From the IMG/VR virus record IMGVR_UViG_3300046004_001048, positions 1-35,536 of that record: DNA of 35,536 bases. The stretch is one strand, 5' to 3'. The translations under genes and the position numbers were made by a program. The notes beneath the pieces are model-generated. The model was given only the letters and a program-made list of their open reading frames with translations. It made no database searches and had not been told where the DNA came from. Positions 21,182 through 28,739 of this stretch are shown here, piece by piece (position 1 is the first letter of the stretch; the number at the start of each line of letters is the position of its first letter). Origin of the DNA: a virus.

Positions 21182-22536
21182 TATACCGTTGTTTTATCTG
21201 GGTTTCCTAATAACCTAACCGCTTGATCCCTTCTAAATCCAAAAATCAAATCTAAAATTGCGATAGCGCTTTCATAGGTTGTTGTTCCTGCCGCGTAAGA
21301 TGCTTGAACTTCTAACAAGGCTTGAACACCTCCAACACTTCCTTTTAATTCCGCTTGTGCTTGTGCTGTTTCATTATTTACCGGAGCTTCCGCCGTGTTT
21401 TCCAATTCTGTTTCTTCTACAAAATCTTTAAAATCTAAAACCATTGCATTGTCTATTAAATCAAAAACAGATTGCAGGCCGTTTAGTATTACTTCCCGCA
21501 TAGGGTTTATATTTCTACGGTAAAGTCCTTTAGTTGCTACAGCTATTTCGTCGGCGTTAGAGCTAAAACCACTTCCGCTATTAGAACCGCTAAATAAAAT
21601 AGGAGGCGCTGAGTGCGCTACTATTAATTTCCTTTCGCTTTCTTCTGCATAGAATACATTTTGTTGGTTTAGCTCTGGCGGGTGCAATTGATCCACCACT
21701 ACAGCTTCGTCCGCGCTCTCATTAAACGAAACAATTACAGCGCTTTGGTTTTCAGTCCCTACAACCTTACCCCTTACTTTTTCGGCTTGTTCTTTTGCGA
21801 CGTTGTCGTCTGCTATCCTACCGTTATTGTAATTAATAATTGTTAACCCTGTCATTGCATTTTTAAAATGCTGTTTACCGGAGTTAGATAACTCGCCTTC
21901 AACTTGCGCCCACGGGATACCCGCTAAATAATCGGGTATAGGAAAGAACGGCTCGGCGGTAGGCCGTCTTACATAAAGTATTTCTAAATTGTTATCGGTA
22001 TATTTGCCCGTAAATTTTGGATATAAGGCAGGTTTGTAACGGCCTCTGTTTTGCCAATCGTAAGAATACCAATAACCATCTACTTTGTTGTTTTCGTCAT
22101 AGTTTACGCCTAATTTATAAATAGGCATATATTCGATTTTCAAAGGCTTTTTATCCTTAACATTTAAAGCGGAGTTCCATATAATTTGCGCCGCGTAACC
22201 GCCGTAAGTTTTATAATCTTGACATATCAATAAAACATCTTCCTGCGAGATAACAGATTTTACGTTTAAATAACATTTTTCTTTTCCTGCTTTATCAACT
22301 AACCCTTCACCATAAATATAACTCACAAACGCATTGATAATAGAAGCGTTTGTAGGGCTGTCATCGTAAGCGTTTTTGTAGGTTTGAAAGTTTATATTGT
22401 TAACTCCATTCGTTACCCACTTACGCCCGTATAAAGGCTTAATATCGATAGGTTGAAAGGCGCTCATTTTTACGTTGCCCTCAAAAACGTGTACGCTATT
22501 ATTTAAAACTGTATTTGCTATTTGTTTGGCTGCCAT
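21181..22536 (-). CDS. Portal protein
   Basis: 451 residues. The features fit a portal: an N-terminal region with NASIINAFVSYIYGEGL, mixed alpha/beta core (IEYMPIYKLGV, LEILYVRRPTAEPFFPIPDYLAG), the stem/crown segment SAPPILFSGSNSGSGFSSNADEI and a long C-terminal helical part with an acidic, alanine-rich tail. It forms the dodecameric DNA gate at one capsid vertex. It lies two genes after the major capsid protein and is followed by a connector-like gene. Confidence 0.82.
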   Translation of the reverse strand: MAAKQIANTVLNNSVHVFEGNVKMSAFQPIDIKPLYGRKWVTNGVNNINFQTYKNAYDDSPTNASIINAFVSYIYGEGLVDKAGKEKCYLNVKSVISQEDVLLICQDYKTYGGYAAQIIWNSALNVKDKKPLKIEYMPIYKLGVNYDENNKVDGYWYSYDWQNRGRYKPALYPKFTGKYTDNNLEILYVRRPTAEPFFPIPDYLAGIPWAQVEGELSNSGKQHFKNAMTGLTIINYNNGRIADDNVAKEQAEKVRGKVVGTENQSAVIVSFNESADEAVVVDQLHPPELNQQNVFYAEESERKLIVAHSAPPILFSGSNSGSGFSSNADEIAVATKGLYRRNINPMREVILNGLQSVFDLIDNAMVLDFKDFVEETELENTAEAPVNNETAQAQAELKGSVGGVQALLEVQASYAAGTTTYESAIAILDLIFGFRRDQAVRLLGNPDKTTV

Positions 22537-22828
22537 AATTGTAATTTTGAATATCTGTATTCGATTCTACTATTATTAATTTCCCTTTGTAGATAATTTC
22601 AGTATCATTTAATAAAGTAATCTCGTATTTGTTTTGTGTTTTAAAATCTTGTGGTTGTTCTAAAACGGTAATGTTTAATTTGTCGCTAACCGTAAATGAT
22701 ACAGCGGGCGTTATGGTTAAATTTGTGCTTTCATTGCGTAAATTCAGCGTTAAAACGTCGCTAATAATTGGATATTTGCGAGGTATTAGGCTAAAAACTA
22801 AAGGATTATCTAAAAAAAGTACTTTCAT
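22499..22828 (-). CDS. Hypothetical structural-region protein
   Basis: 109 residues, mostly beta strands (VLTLNLRNESTNLTITPAVSFTVSDKLNITVL... IYKGKLIIV). It overlaps the start of the portal gene by 38 bp. A terminator lies just upstream of it. It may be a minor head or tail component; no family recognised. Confidence 0.6.
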   Translation of the reverse strand: MKVLFLDNPLVFSLIPRKYPIISDVLTLNLRNESTNLTITPAVSFTVSDKLNITVLEQPQDFKTQNKYEITLLNDTEIIYKGKLIIVESNTDIQNYNYGSQTNSKYSFK

Positions 22829-22841
22829 TTTTGAAATTTTT

Positions 22842-22868
22842 AAAAAAAAAGACGGTTATTAAACCGCC
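22842..22868 (-). terminator. Intrinsic terminator after the putative tail-tube/decoration gene
   Basis: On the minus strand GGCGGTT and AACCGTC form a 7-position stem with one mismatch and a 4-nt loop, followed by nine T (22850-22842). It would stop or reduce transcription before the portal gene, yet no promoter is visible between it and the portal. Confidence 0.65.
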
Positions 22869-22893
22869 TTCCTCCAATTATTAACCACAAAAA

Positions 22894-23445
22894 CTAAACA
22901 TAAGCCATTAAAGCGGTAGCGTATGCGGTTAAGCCCGCGCCCGTCAATAGATATTTTCTTGAAAAATCAGGTTCCATTGTTTGGAACGTAACCGTATAAC
23001 CGTTTAAATCACCAATAGTACCTCCCGTATCACCGTCGGCTGTAATTGCTTGCGCTCCTAATTGTGAACCCGCAACTACGATAGTACCGTCTTTCTTTTC
23101 AATGAATAAAACAACGTCACCTTTCAATAATTCTTCAACCATTAAAGTATCTGCAATATCAGAACCGGCTGCTATGTTAAACGTACAAGGGATTGTACCT
23201 GTTACGCCTGTACTTCGATTGTCGCCACCACTTACCCCGTTTTCAAGGTATTTGGTAGCGGTGTTTTTTAATTCCAAACGGGCAATAGTTCCCGCGCCCA
23301 TTCCTGTAGGTAAAGCCACAACTCCCGCCGCTGTGGTCACTACTCTATTAAGGGAATCATAAGGAGCTATACCAATAGCAACCACTCCCGCAATTTTGGA
23401 GGTGCAAGCTAATTTCCTGCTTTTTGTTAATGTTACACAACTCAT
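22894..23445 (-). CDS. Putative structural protein (tail tube or capsid decoration)
   Basis: 183 residues, beta-rich and Gly/Ala/Thr-rich with few charges (VVTTAAGVVALPTGMGAGTIARLELKNTATKYL). The pattern GDTGGTIGDLNGYTVTFQTMEPDFSRKYLLTGAG resembles tail-tube proteins, where a loop is followed by a T-x-x-x-x-x-P strand. Terminators flank it on both sides, as is common for genes of abundant structural proteins. The choice between tail tube and decoration protein is open. Confidence 0.5.
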   Translation of the reverse strand: MSCVTLTKSRKLACTSKIAGVVAIGIAPYDSLNRVVTTAAGVVALPTGMGAGTIARLELKNTATKYLENGVSGGDNRSTGVTGTIPCTFNIAAGSDIADTLMVEELLKGDVVLFIEKKDGTIVVAGSQLGAQAITADGDTGGTIGDLNGYTVTFQTMEPDFSRKYLLTGAGLTAYATALMAYV

Positions 23446-23457
23446 ATATATAAGGTT

Positions 23458-23484
23458 TTAAAAGGGGGTATTAAAAACCCCCTT
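23458..23484 (-). terminator. Intrinsic terminator after the major capsid gene
   Basis: A perfect 8-bp stem, AAGGGGGT at 23462-23469 with ACCCCCTT at 23477-23484, and a 7-nt loop. On the minus strand the stem is followed by TTTTAAAA. It lies between the capsid gene and the next gene and could give capsid mRNA a defined 3' end. Confidence 0.72.
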
Positions 23485-23499
23485 ATATTAATTTAATTA

Positions 23500-24543
23500 C
23501 TATCCTCCGTAAAGAGTTATGTATCTTTGGTTTGTTACCCAAGTAGTAAACGCTTGTACGTTTTTATACCAACGTTGTTGCGCTCCATTAGCAACTTGCC
23601 CAACTTCTAAACTTGAAGCATCAGAAACCAAATCCATAAGTATTTTTAAGTACTTAGGTAAGGTTAAAATTCTAAATCCAACTAAAGGCACGAATTTAAT
23701 TTCGATACCATTGTAAGAGATTTTTTCAGTTGCTCCCGAACCTTCTACTAAGAAGTTTTTATTTGAAGCGGCGCCTACTGAGTTGTTAGCAACTTTAATT
23801 AATTGCATATCACCAAGCGGTGCAAAAATCATAGGTGAATCAACTTTATTATTAACCACTTTTGAAGGAGCGGCTGCGTACATTTTACCGTATTCGGCTG
23901 CTATGTTAGCGGCTGTAGGCGTTACAATGGTAAGTACTTTTTGGTATTCACCTAATCCTGCACCCGGTACAGCTTTAGCGTTAGAATCGTTATGTAAAAT
24001 AGTTGCCGGAATAGAGTTAACCAAGTTAACAGGCATAGCGGCGGCCAAAGTTTGGGCACCTGCGCTTATCGAACCCTGAGGAGCGCCCGGAACTAAACCA
24101 GCGATTAACGCTTTTTGAGCGGCGGTAGCACCATCCCAAATAAGATTTTCCAAACCTTCACCAATTGCAGGGGTAATTTGTTGTAGTACCGCATTGTCAT
24201 ATTCAGATGAAACCAAATTAAAAGCGCCTGCTGTCATTGATTTTTGGAAACGTGTATCCAATAATGTAGATTCGTCAATAACATCGGATACTTCAATACG
24301 GCCTAACGTTACGGCTGTTTTATTTGCTTTTGAATCAATTGTGCCATCGGCTACAACTGCGCCACTTGTAGCGGCTTTAAATGTTACACCTACTTTACTT
24401 TCGTAAACATCGGCGCCGGATTTGTGCCCTTCTTGAATGTCGATAATGCGATCTCTAAAAGTCGCGGAATCTTGGTATAATTCTAATTGAATTTCCGCAA
24501 GTTCAGATTGTGGGAGTTTAGTCCCGGTAAAAGTTACTGCCAT
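23500..24543 (-). CDS. Major capsid protein (HK97-fold)
   Basis: 347 residues, rich in Ala/Val/Thr and low in Cys, as usual for coat proteins. It starts MAVTFTGTKLPQSELAEIQLELYQ. An early helical arm is followed by VTFKAATSGAVVADGTIDSK, an extended loop region, and LVGFRILTLPKYLKILMDLV. It lies directly downstream of the protease/scaffold gene (6-bp gap) and is followed by a terminator, the classic arrangement. The HK97 fold is inferred, not shown. Confidence 0.82.
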   Translation of the reverse strand: MAVTFTGTKLPQSELAEIQLELYQDSATFRDRIIDIQEGHKSGADVYESKVGVTFKAATSGAVVADGTIDSKANKTAVTLGRIEVSDVIDESTLLDTRFQKSMTAGAFNLVSSEYDNAVLQQITPAIGEGLENLIWDGATAAQKALIAGLVPGAPQGSISAGAQTLAAAMPVNLVNSIPATILHNDSNAKAVPGAGLGEYQKVLTIVTPTAANIAAEYGKMYAAAPSKVVNNKVDSPMIFAPLGDMQLIKVANNSVGAASNKNFLVEGSGATEKISYNGIEIKFVPLVGFRILTLPKYLKILMDLVSDASSLEVGQVANGAQQRWYKNVQAFTTWVTNQRYITLYGG

Positions 24544-24549
24544 AGATTG

Positions 24550-25515
24550 TTATTTTTTGTTTTCTTTATTAAATTTCATTTTTTCAAAATTGCTCATTTC
24601 AGCATAAGATTTTTTAGCTTCAATAGGTAAGTTTGGGATAGAGGCTGCAGCGGGTGTTTGGCTCGCCATTGTTACCAACGCTTCATCTGCTTTTACTTTT
24701 TCGGCTTCAATGTTCACGAGTTCCGCTTTTAGTTTTGCGTTTTCTTCAAGTAAAGCATCGTACTTTAATTGTAGTTCATCAGCTTCCGGGGCCTCTGTGT
24801 CCTTTACTGCATCTGGTGTATTAGGAACGTTTTCAGAGGCCGCTTCTGCTTTAATTTCTTCTGGTTCCGTTACTTCAACTTCCGCAACGGGTGCATCTTC
24901 TTCCGGCTTTTCATCTTCCTTTTTAGGATCAGCCGCAAAAAATGCTTTTAAATTATCCCACAAACCCTGTGGTGTTTTTTCGATTTCCATATTTATAATT
25001 TGATTGTTATTAATTACTTCCTTAAATAATACATTGCCTTCAATGCTAAGGCCGTTTAAATTCCCGTCTTTACATTGGCTCCATACTTCGTCATTATCAA
25101 CTTTAAACCCCATAACCAAATCCCCTTTTTTAGTTACCAAACCCAACTCATTAGATTTGTCATTAGCAGGGTTTGCCACGATCCAACTTTCAAAAGGAAA
25201 TACGCCCTCGGTGTTAAATTCCGCATGGTCTATATTGGTTCCGCTATTGGCGTTTGTTCTGAAATAGTTTTGCTGAAATTTTTCAATCGTTTCTGCTGTA
25301 TAAAAAACATTGGCGGGTTCGCCTTGTATGTTGTTTCTGTAGATTAGTTTATCCGGAGACATAGCAACGGAAAAGATTTCCCTTTTTTCTTCATTGGTAA
25401 AGTATAAAGGGGCTTCTATTTCCTCCGCAAACTTTACCATTGTCATTTCTAAGGCGGGATTTTTAACCAAACTAACTTTAAATTTTTCTTTAAATGTTAT
25501 TTCGTATATTTTCAT
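24550..25515 (-). CDS. Prohead serine protease with scaffold-like C-terminus (XkdF-like)
   Basis: 321 residues. The protease half has His97 in NIDHAEF and Ser157 in GLSIEG, preceded by MGFKVDNDEVWSQCKDGNLN, the XkdF-type pattern. The second half is acidic (PEEDAPVAEVEVTEPEEIKAE) and then coiled coil (DELQLKYDALLEENAKLKAEL...), typical of scaffolds. An internal ATG at 24990 (Met176, MEIEKTPQGLW) could start a separate scaffold from the same gene. It would cut itself and the capsid protein during head maturation. Expression seems to pass a terminator lying 14 bp upstream of the ATG. Confidence 0.85.
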   Translation of the reverse strand: MKIYEITFKEKFKVSLVKNPALEMTMVKFAEEIEAPLYFTNEEKREIFSVAMSPDKLIYRNNIQGEPANVFYTAETIEKFQQNYFRTNANSGTNIDHAEFNTEGVFPFESWIVANPANDKSNELGLVTKKGDLVMGFKVDNDEVWSQCKDGNLNGLSIEGNVLFKEVINNNQIINMEIEKTPQGLWDNLKAFFAADPKKEDEKPEEDAPVAEVEVTEPEEIKAEAASENVPNTPDAVKDTEAPEADELQLKYDALLEENAKLKAELVNIEAEKVKADEALVTMASQTPAAASIPNLPIEAKKSYAEMSNFEKMKFNKENKK

Positions 25516-25601
25516 AGATTATAAACACAAAAAGCACTACCCAATTTAATAGGTAGTGCTTTTTCATTAGATGTTAGGGTGGTATATATCATCATATACA
25601 T
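25512..25601 (-). CDS. Candidate leader peptide read through the terminator
   Basis: 29 codons (MYMMIYTTLTSNEKALPIKLGSAFCVYNL) beginning 5-8 nt after the expected start of transcript E. The frame crosses the whole 13-bp terminator hairpin, and its TGA overlaps the ATG of the protease gene (ATGA). Ribosomes translating it would hold the hairpin open. No ribosome binding site is visible and chance cannot be excluded. Confidence 0.4.
   Translation of the reverse strand: MYMMIYTTLTSNEKALPIKLGSAFCVYNL
25529..25564. terminator. Strong bidirectional terminator at the head of the capsid operon
   Basis: A perfect 13-bp stem AAAAAGCACTACC / GGTAGTGCTTTTT with a 10-nt loop and T-runs on both strands. 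It lies between promoter E and the protease gene, so transcripts from E must read through it to express head genes. Confidence 0.88.
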
Positions 25602-25612
25602 TACAATAGTTA

Positions 25613-25648
25613 CAAATATACAAAATAAACTAATACAACAACGTAATA
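25613..25648 (-). promoter_or_regulatory. Phage promoter element, copy E (head genes)
   Basis: On the minus strand: TTACGT, TGTT, GTATTAG, 9 nt, TATATTTG. It is very similar to copy F 166 bp away, including flanking AATAGTTACAA on the plus strand, so E and F look like a tandem duplication. The gap 25516-25828 holds no conventional gene: only E, F, two terminators, the leader frame and the short F transcript. Confidence 0.82.
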
Positions 25649-25681
25649 AATGTAATTATTTTTAATTTATTTTTAAGGTAT

Positions 25682-25772
25682 AAAAAAACCACCCCGAAAG
25701 GTGGCTCATCAAATGAAAAAAAGACCAATTTAATCCGCAAGAAAATATTTATTAATCAAAATTTAATAGTTA
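25682..25772 (-). ncRNA. Predicted short phage RNA from promoter F
   Basis: Promoter F should start near 25772. An intrinsic terminator follows at 25706-25682 (AGCCACC / GGTGGTT stem, 6-nt loop, seven T). This gives an RNA of about 90 nt with no convincing reading frame; the longest are a 9-codon frame with a TTG start and one that begins inside the terminator. It could be a regulatory RNA or a decayed duplicate of leader E. Confidence 0.5.
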
Positions 25773-25778
25773 CAAGGT

Positions 25779-25814
25779 CAAATGTACAAAATAAATTAAT
25801 ACAATAACGTAATT
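25779..25814 (-). promoter_or_regulatory. Phage promoter element, copy F
   Basis: On the minus strand: TTACGT, TATT, GTATTAA (one change from the family), 9 nt, TACATTTG. It has no protein gene before the next terminator. Confidence 0.78.
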
Positions 25815-25828
25815 ATTTAAAATAATTT

Positions 25829-26701
25829 TTAAGCACAAAGTTTATTTCCCTTTTTAATATTATCTACTGCCCAAAGTGGTTGAAAATTAGTGTAATGGTT
25901 TAGTTTTAATAAGTGTTCCTCATCTTCTGCGCGTGATACAGGATAAATATGGTCTAAGTGCCATTCTCCTAAATTATTCCAATCCATTCCATTAGTAAAT
26001 TGTTTTTCTAAATACTCTTTAAATTCATCAAATGAACAACCCAATATTTGATTTATTTTAGATTTTTTGGAATATCCTTTGTTTTTAATTGAAACATAAA
26101 TTAAACCCCTTATATTACCTGTTAATTTAAATAAATGGTCTACTTCCCTTCTTTGTTTTGAATACACTCTTCGATATTCTTTTATCTCTTCTTTATTATT
26201 TAACCTCCATTGATTCGTACGTTCTATTACTTGTTCTTTATTCTCCAGTCGATATTGCTTTGTGTATTCACTTATCGCTTCTTTATTATTCAATCTCCAT
26301 TGATTCATACGTTCTGTTATTTTTTCTACATTTTTTAAATGATATTTTTTACATCTTTGTTGGTTTTTTTCAGGATGTAACAAATGATATTTTTTCCTTT
26401 TTTCTTTAATTTCTTCTTTATTAATTAACTGATATTGCTTTACCGTCTCTTTTACTTTTTCTTTATTATTTGACTTCCATTTATTTGTACTCTCTTTTAC
26501 TTTTTCTTTATTACATAAACGGTATTTTTTTGCAGATTCGTTTATTTTTATTTTATTGTCTAAACGATATTGCTTTTTTAGTTCGTTTATTTCTTCTTTA
26601 TTATTTAACTGATATTTTTTTTGATATTCTTTTATAACCTCTTTGTTATTTAAACGATATTGTTTTCTTTGTGCTTTTCTTTCCTCTATACTTTGCGCCA
26701 T
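25829..26701 (-). CDS. HNH-type endonuclease with eleven 15-residue repeats
   Basis: 290 residues. Residues 15-179 are eleven unbroken repeats of 15 residues, consensus [YW]-R-L-N-N-K-E-x-[IV]-K-E-x-x-K-[KQ]. They are very basic and probably form a helical rod or DNA-binding array. The C-terminal domain has an HNH-like core: WHLDHIYPVSRA (247-258), HYTNFQPLWAVDN (269-281), KKGNK (283-287). It is a free-standing nuclease with its own promoter (copy G), placed between the tail and head modules. Roles could be a homing-type nuclease or DNA degradation or packaging. A repeat-expanded linker is unusual. Confidence 0.8.
   Translation of the reverse strand: MAQSIEERKAQRKQYRLNNKEVIKEYQKKYQLNNKEEINELKKQYRLDNKIKINESAKKYRLCNKEKVKESTNKWKSNNKEKVKETVKQYQLINKEEIKEKRKKYHLLHPEKNQQRCKKYHLKNVEKITERMNQWRLNNKEAISEYTKQYRLENKEQVIERTNQWRLNNKEEIKEYRRVYSKQRREVDHLFKLTGNIRGLIYVSIKNKGYSKKSKINQILGCSFDEFKEYLEKQFTNGMDWNNLGEWHLDHIYPVSRAEDEEHLLKLNHYTNFQPLWAVDNIKKGNKLCA
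26165..26659 (-). repeat. Eleven tandem 45-bp coding repeats
   Basis: These encode the 15-residue units of the HNH protein. The units keep their exact length throughout but vary in sequence. Units 7 and 8 have drifted most (HLLHPEK, HLKNVEK). Such an array can gain or lose units by slippage or recombination without a frameshift. Confidence 0.85.
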
Positions 26702-26733
26702 AATATTAGTTTTTAATTGGTTAAGTTAAAAAC

Positions 26734-26769
26734 CAAATATACAAATAAAACTAATACTATAACGTAATT
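26734..26769 (-). promoter_or_regulatory. Phage promoter element, copy G (HNH gene)
   Basis: On the minus strand: TTACGT, TATA, GTATTAG, 9 nt, TATATTTG. The start should be near 26727, with a leader of about 25 nt to the HNH ATG. Confidence 0.82.
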
Positions 26770-26778
26770 ATTTAAAAT

Positions 26779-26806
26779 AAAAAAAGCCTTAAATTAATAA
26801 GGCTTT
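26779..26806 (-). terminator. Intrinsic terminator at the end of the tail operon
   Basis: A perfect 9-bp stem AAAGCCTTA / TAAGGCTTT with a 6-nt loop. On the minus strand it is followed by a run of seven T. It overlaps the last codons of the 69-residue gene and directly precedes promoter G. Confidence 0.85.
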
Positions 26807-27003
26807 CCTTGTTCAACTCTCGCAATATGTTCATTACAGGCGGTTATAAATCTGTCATAATCCCGGTATGTGATAACCGTTAGGTGTGAACTGATCTTAT
26901 AATGCCTTTCAATACTTACATTTTTAAACGTTTCCTTTTTTTGTAGAGAGTTTAAACGGCTTACGATTGCTTCTATTTGTTCCATAGGCCGAAGTTTAAC
27001 CAT
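26794..27003 (-). CDS. Hypothetical small protein after the tape measure gene
   Basis: 69 residues from the ATG at 27003 (MVKLRPMEQIEAIVSRLNSLQKKETF...). Helical N-terminus, strand-rich middle. It is the last gene of the tail operon. Not recognised. Confidence 0.6.
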   Translation of the reverse strand: MVKLRPMEQIEAIVSRLNSLQKKETFKNVSIERHYKISSHLTVITYRDYDRFITACNEHIARVEQGKPY

Positions 27004-27025
27004 AAAGATAGTAAATTAATTTAAC

Positions 27026-28738
27026 TTAAAAGCTATTACTTACAACTTTAGCTTGTACGCCCGCTTGCACTTTGGTAATGTCATTTTCTAAAACGGTAAC
27101 GCGTATAGGCGCTTGTTCATTTATTTTCCCTGCCATTGTGTTTCCTATCTGGTTTTCTTTTGATGCTTGGAAGTTTACTTGAGGCGTTGCGCTTGCACCA
27201 GAGTTTGCTCTCGAACCCCCGGAGTTATTTGCTCCCGAACCTGCACCGCCTCCACCTAATGAACTTAATGCCTTAACAGTAGCGGCAATACTTGAAGCAA
27301 CCCCAATACCCGTAGAAATATTATTCATTGCGATAACAGGCACGGCGCTTGCACCACTTGAAGCAATCGCTTGTGGTGTTGCTAACGCTCCAATATTTGC
27401 GAGGTTGTTGGCAATAATCATTTTACCAATTCCCACCGCATTTTCTGCAATTATAGCGGCCTTTTGTATCGCTTTACTTTTTCCAAAAATACCCGCAATT
27501 AATCTAATACCTTGTTGTGCGATATTTAATTTAGCATCTTGAATGTCGCGCTCTTGTTGCAACATTGCCTCCGCTATTACTTTATCCTCTGCAATCTTTT
27601 TAGCGCGCTGTTCTAATCTATAATCCTCCGCTTCAATTTCCTTTTGTTCCTTTTCCGCTTGTTGTTCTTTTAAAACTTTTTGCCCCTCTGCTATACGTAC
27701 GCGATCTTCCTCTGCAAGTTTTTGTTCAAGTGCTTTACGCGTTGCAATCTTTTCGGCTTCTTTATCGTAGGCTTCTTTTCTGTTTGCTGCTCTTTCTGCA
27801 GCTAAGGCTTTTAAACGCGCGGTTTCTTCACTATCGGCTCTTTTGTCGGCTTTGTTAATTGCGCGTCTGTTATTGGCGCTTTCCTGCTCTAAATTATAAA
27901 CAGCAATTTGTGCATCGCTTGCCTTTTTTAAATCTTCATCGCTTGTATCAGATAACGAATTTTGTAAAAGTATGGCCGCTAATTTACGGCGGGCGTTGGC
28001 AAGTTCTTGTTCTGTTTGTTGCCCCTCCGCTTCCCTTACCGCGTCAATCGCTTTTTTCTTTTCCGCATAGGTTGCGTTTTCATCTGTGATAATTTCTTTT
28101 GCGGCTGCTAAATCTCTATTTAACTTTGCGCGGGTTTCGCCTAAACTACGCATAGCATCTTCAACTAATTGTAACTCCTCTGTAGCTTTGGCCGCTAACT
28201 TAAACTCCTTTTCAACTTCCGCACCAAAACCCGCAACAGCCGCTTTACCGTCGGCCATAGCGCCTTTAAAATCACCCGACATAAATTTAGTTATAGCGCC
28301 CGCAATTTTTAAGAACCTATCGCGTAAAATATCAATGGTTGCGCTAACGCCTGCCATCATTTGTTCAAACTTATCCGCACCGTCGTTTGTGGAAGTAAAC
28401 GCTTTAAATAACAAAGCTAATCCCCCAACAATAGCAACAATGGTTAACACAATAGGGTTTGCAACCATTAACCACATTTGCTTTAACATCGCTTTCATTC
28501 CGGAAACAGCTTGCCCCATTGGCCCGCCTAAACTTTCAATCGCTTCCGCTTGTCCTTTTGCACCTTTAGCCGCCGCTTTGTGCGCTTCGCCTGCTTCTTT
28601 TGTGGTTTTTACAGCCCTTATTTGGGAGGTTTCAGCTCTTTCAATACTACCGGATAATTCGTTTACCTCTTTTGAAGCCTCGTTAGCGTTGGTATCAACG
28701 GTTATTTTAATTTTTTGTTCTATATCCTCGTTTGCCAT
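27026..28738 (-). CDS. Tail tape measure protein
   Basis: 570 residues. Long coiled-coil stretches (about 185-400, rich in Ala/Glu/Lys/Arg) flank hydrophobic segments (MWLMVANPIVLTIVAIVGGLALLF at about 88-111). A glycine/serine-rich linker and beta C-terminus follow. It starts with a typical tape measure opening (IKITVDTNANEASKEVNEL). It sets tail length and ejects DNA. At 570 residues it implies a rather short tail, though length scaling is only a rule of thumb. Confidence 0.82.
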   Translation of the reverse strand: MANEDIEQKIKITVDTNANEASKEVNELSGSIERAETSQIRAVKTTKEAGEAHKAAAKGAKGQAEAIESLGGPMGQAVSGMKAMLKQMWLMVANPIVLTIVAIVGGLALLFKAFTSTNDGADKFEQMMAGVSATIDILRDRFLKIAGAITKFMSGDFKGAMADGKAAVAGFGAEVEKEFKLAAKATEELQLVEDAMRSLGETRAKLNRDLAAAKEIITDENATYAEKKKAIDAVREAEGQQTEQELANARRKLAAILLQNSLSDTSDEDLKKASDAQIAVYNLEQESANNRRAINKADKRADSEETARLKALAAERAANRKEAYDKEAEKIATRKALEQKLAEEDRVRIAEGQKVLKEQQAEKEQKEIEAEDYRLEQRAKKIAEDKVIAEAMLQQERDIQDAKLNIAQQGIRLIAGIFGKSKAIQKAAIIAENAVGIGKMIIANNLANIGALATPQAIASSGASAVPVIAMNNISTGIGVASSIAATVKALSSLGGGGAGSGANNSGGSRANSGASATPQVNFQASKENQIGNTMAGKINEQAPIRVTVLENDITKVQAGVQAKVVSNSF

Positions 28739-28739
28739 A

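Noticed and set aside
26165-26659. A CRISPR array, because of regular 45-bp repetition
   Set aside because: The repeats have no unique spacers and encode an in-frame 15-residue protein repeat.
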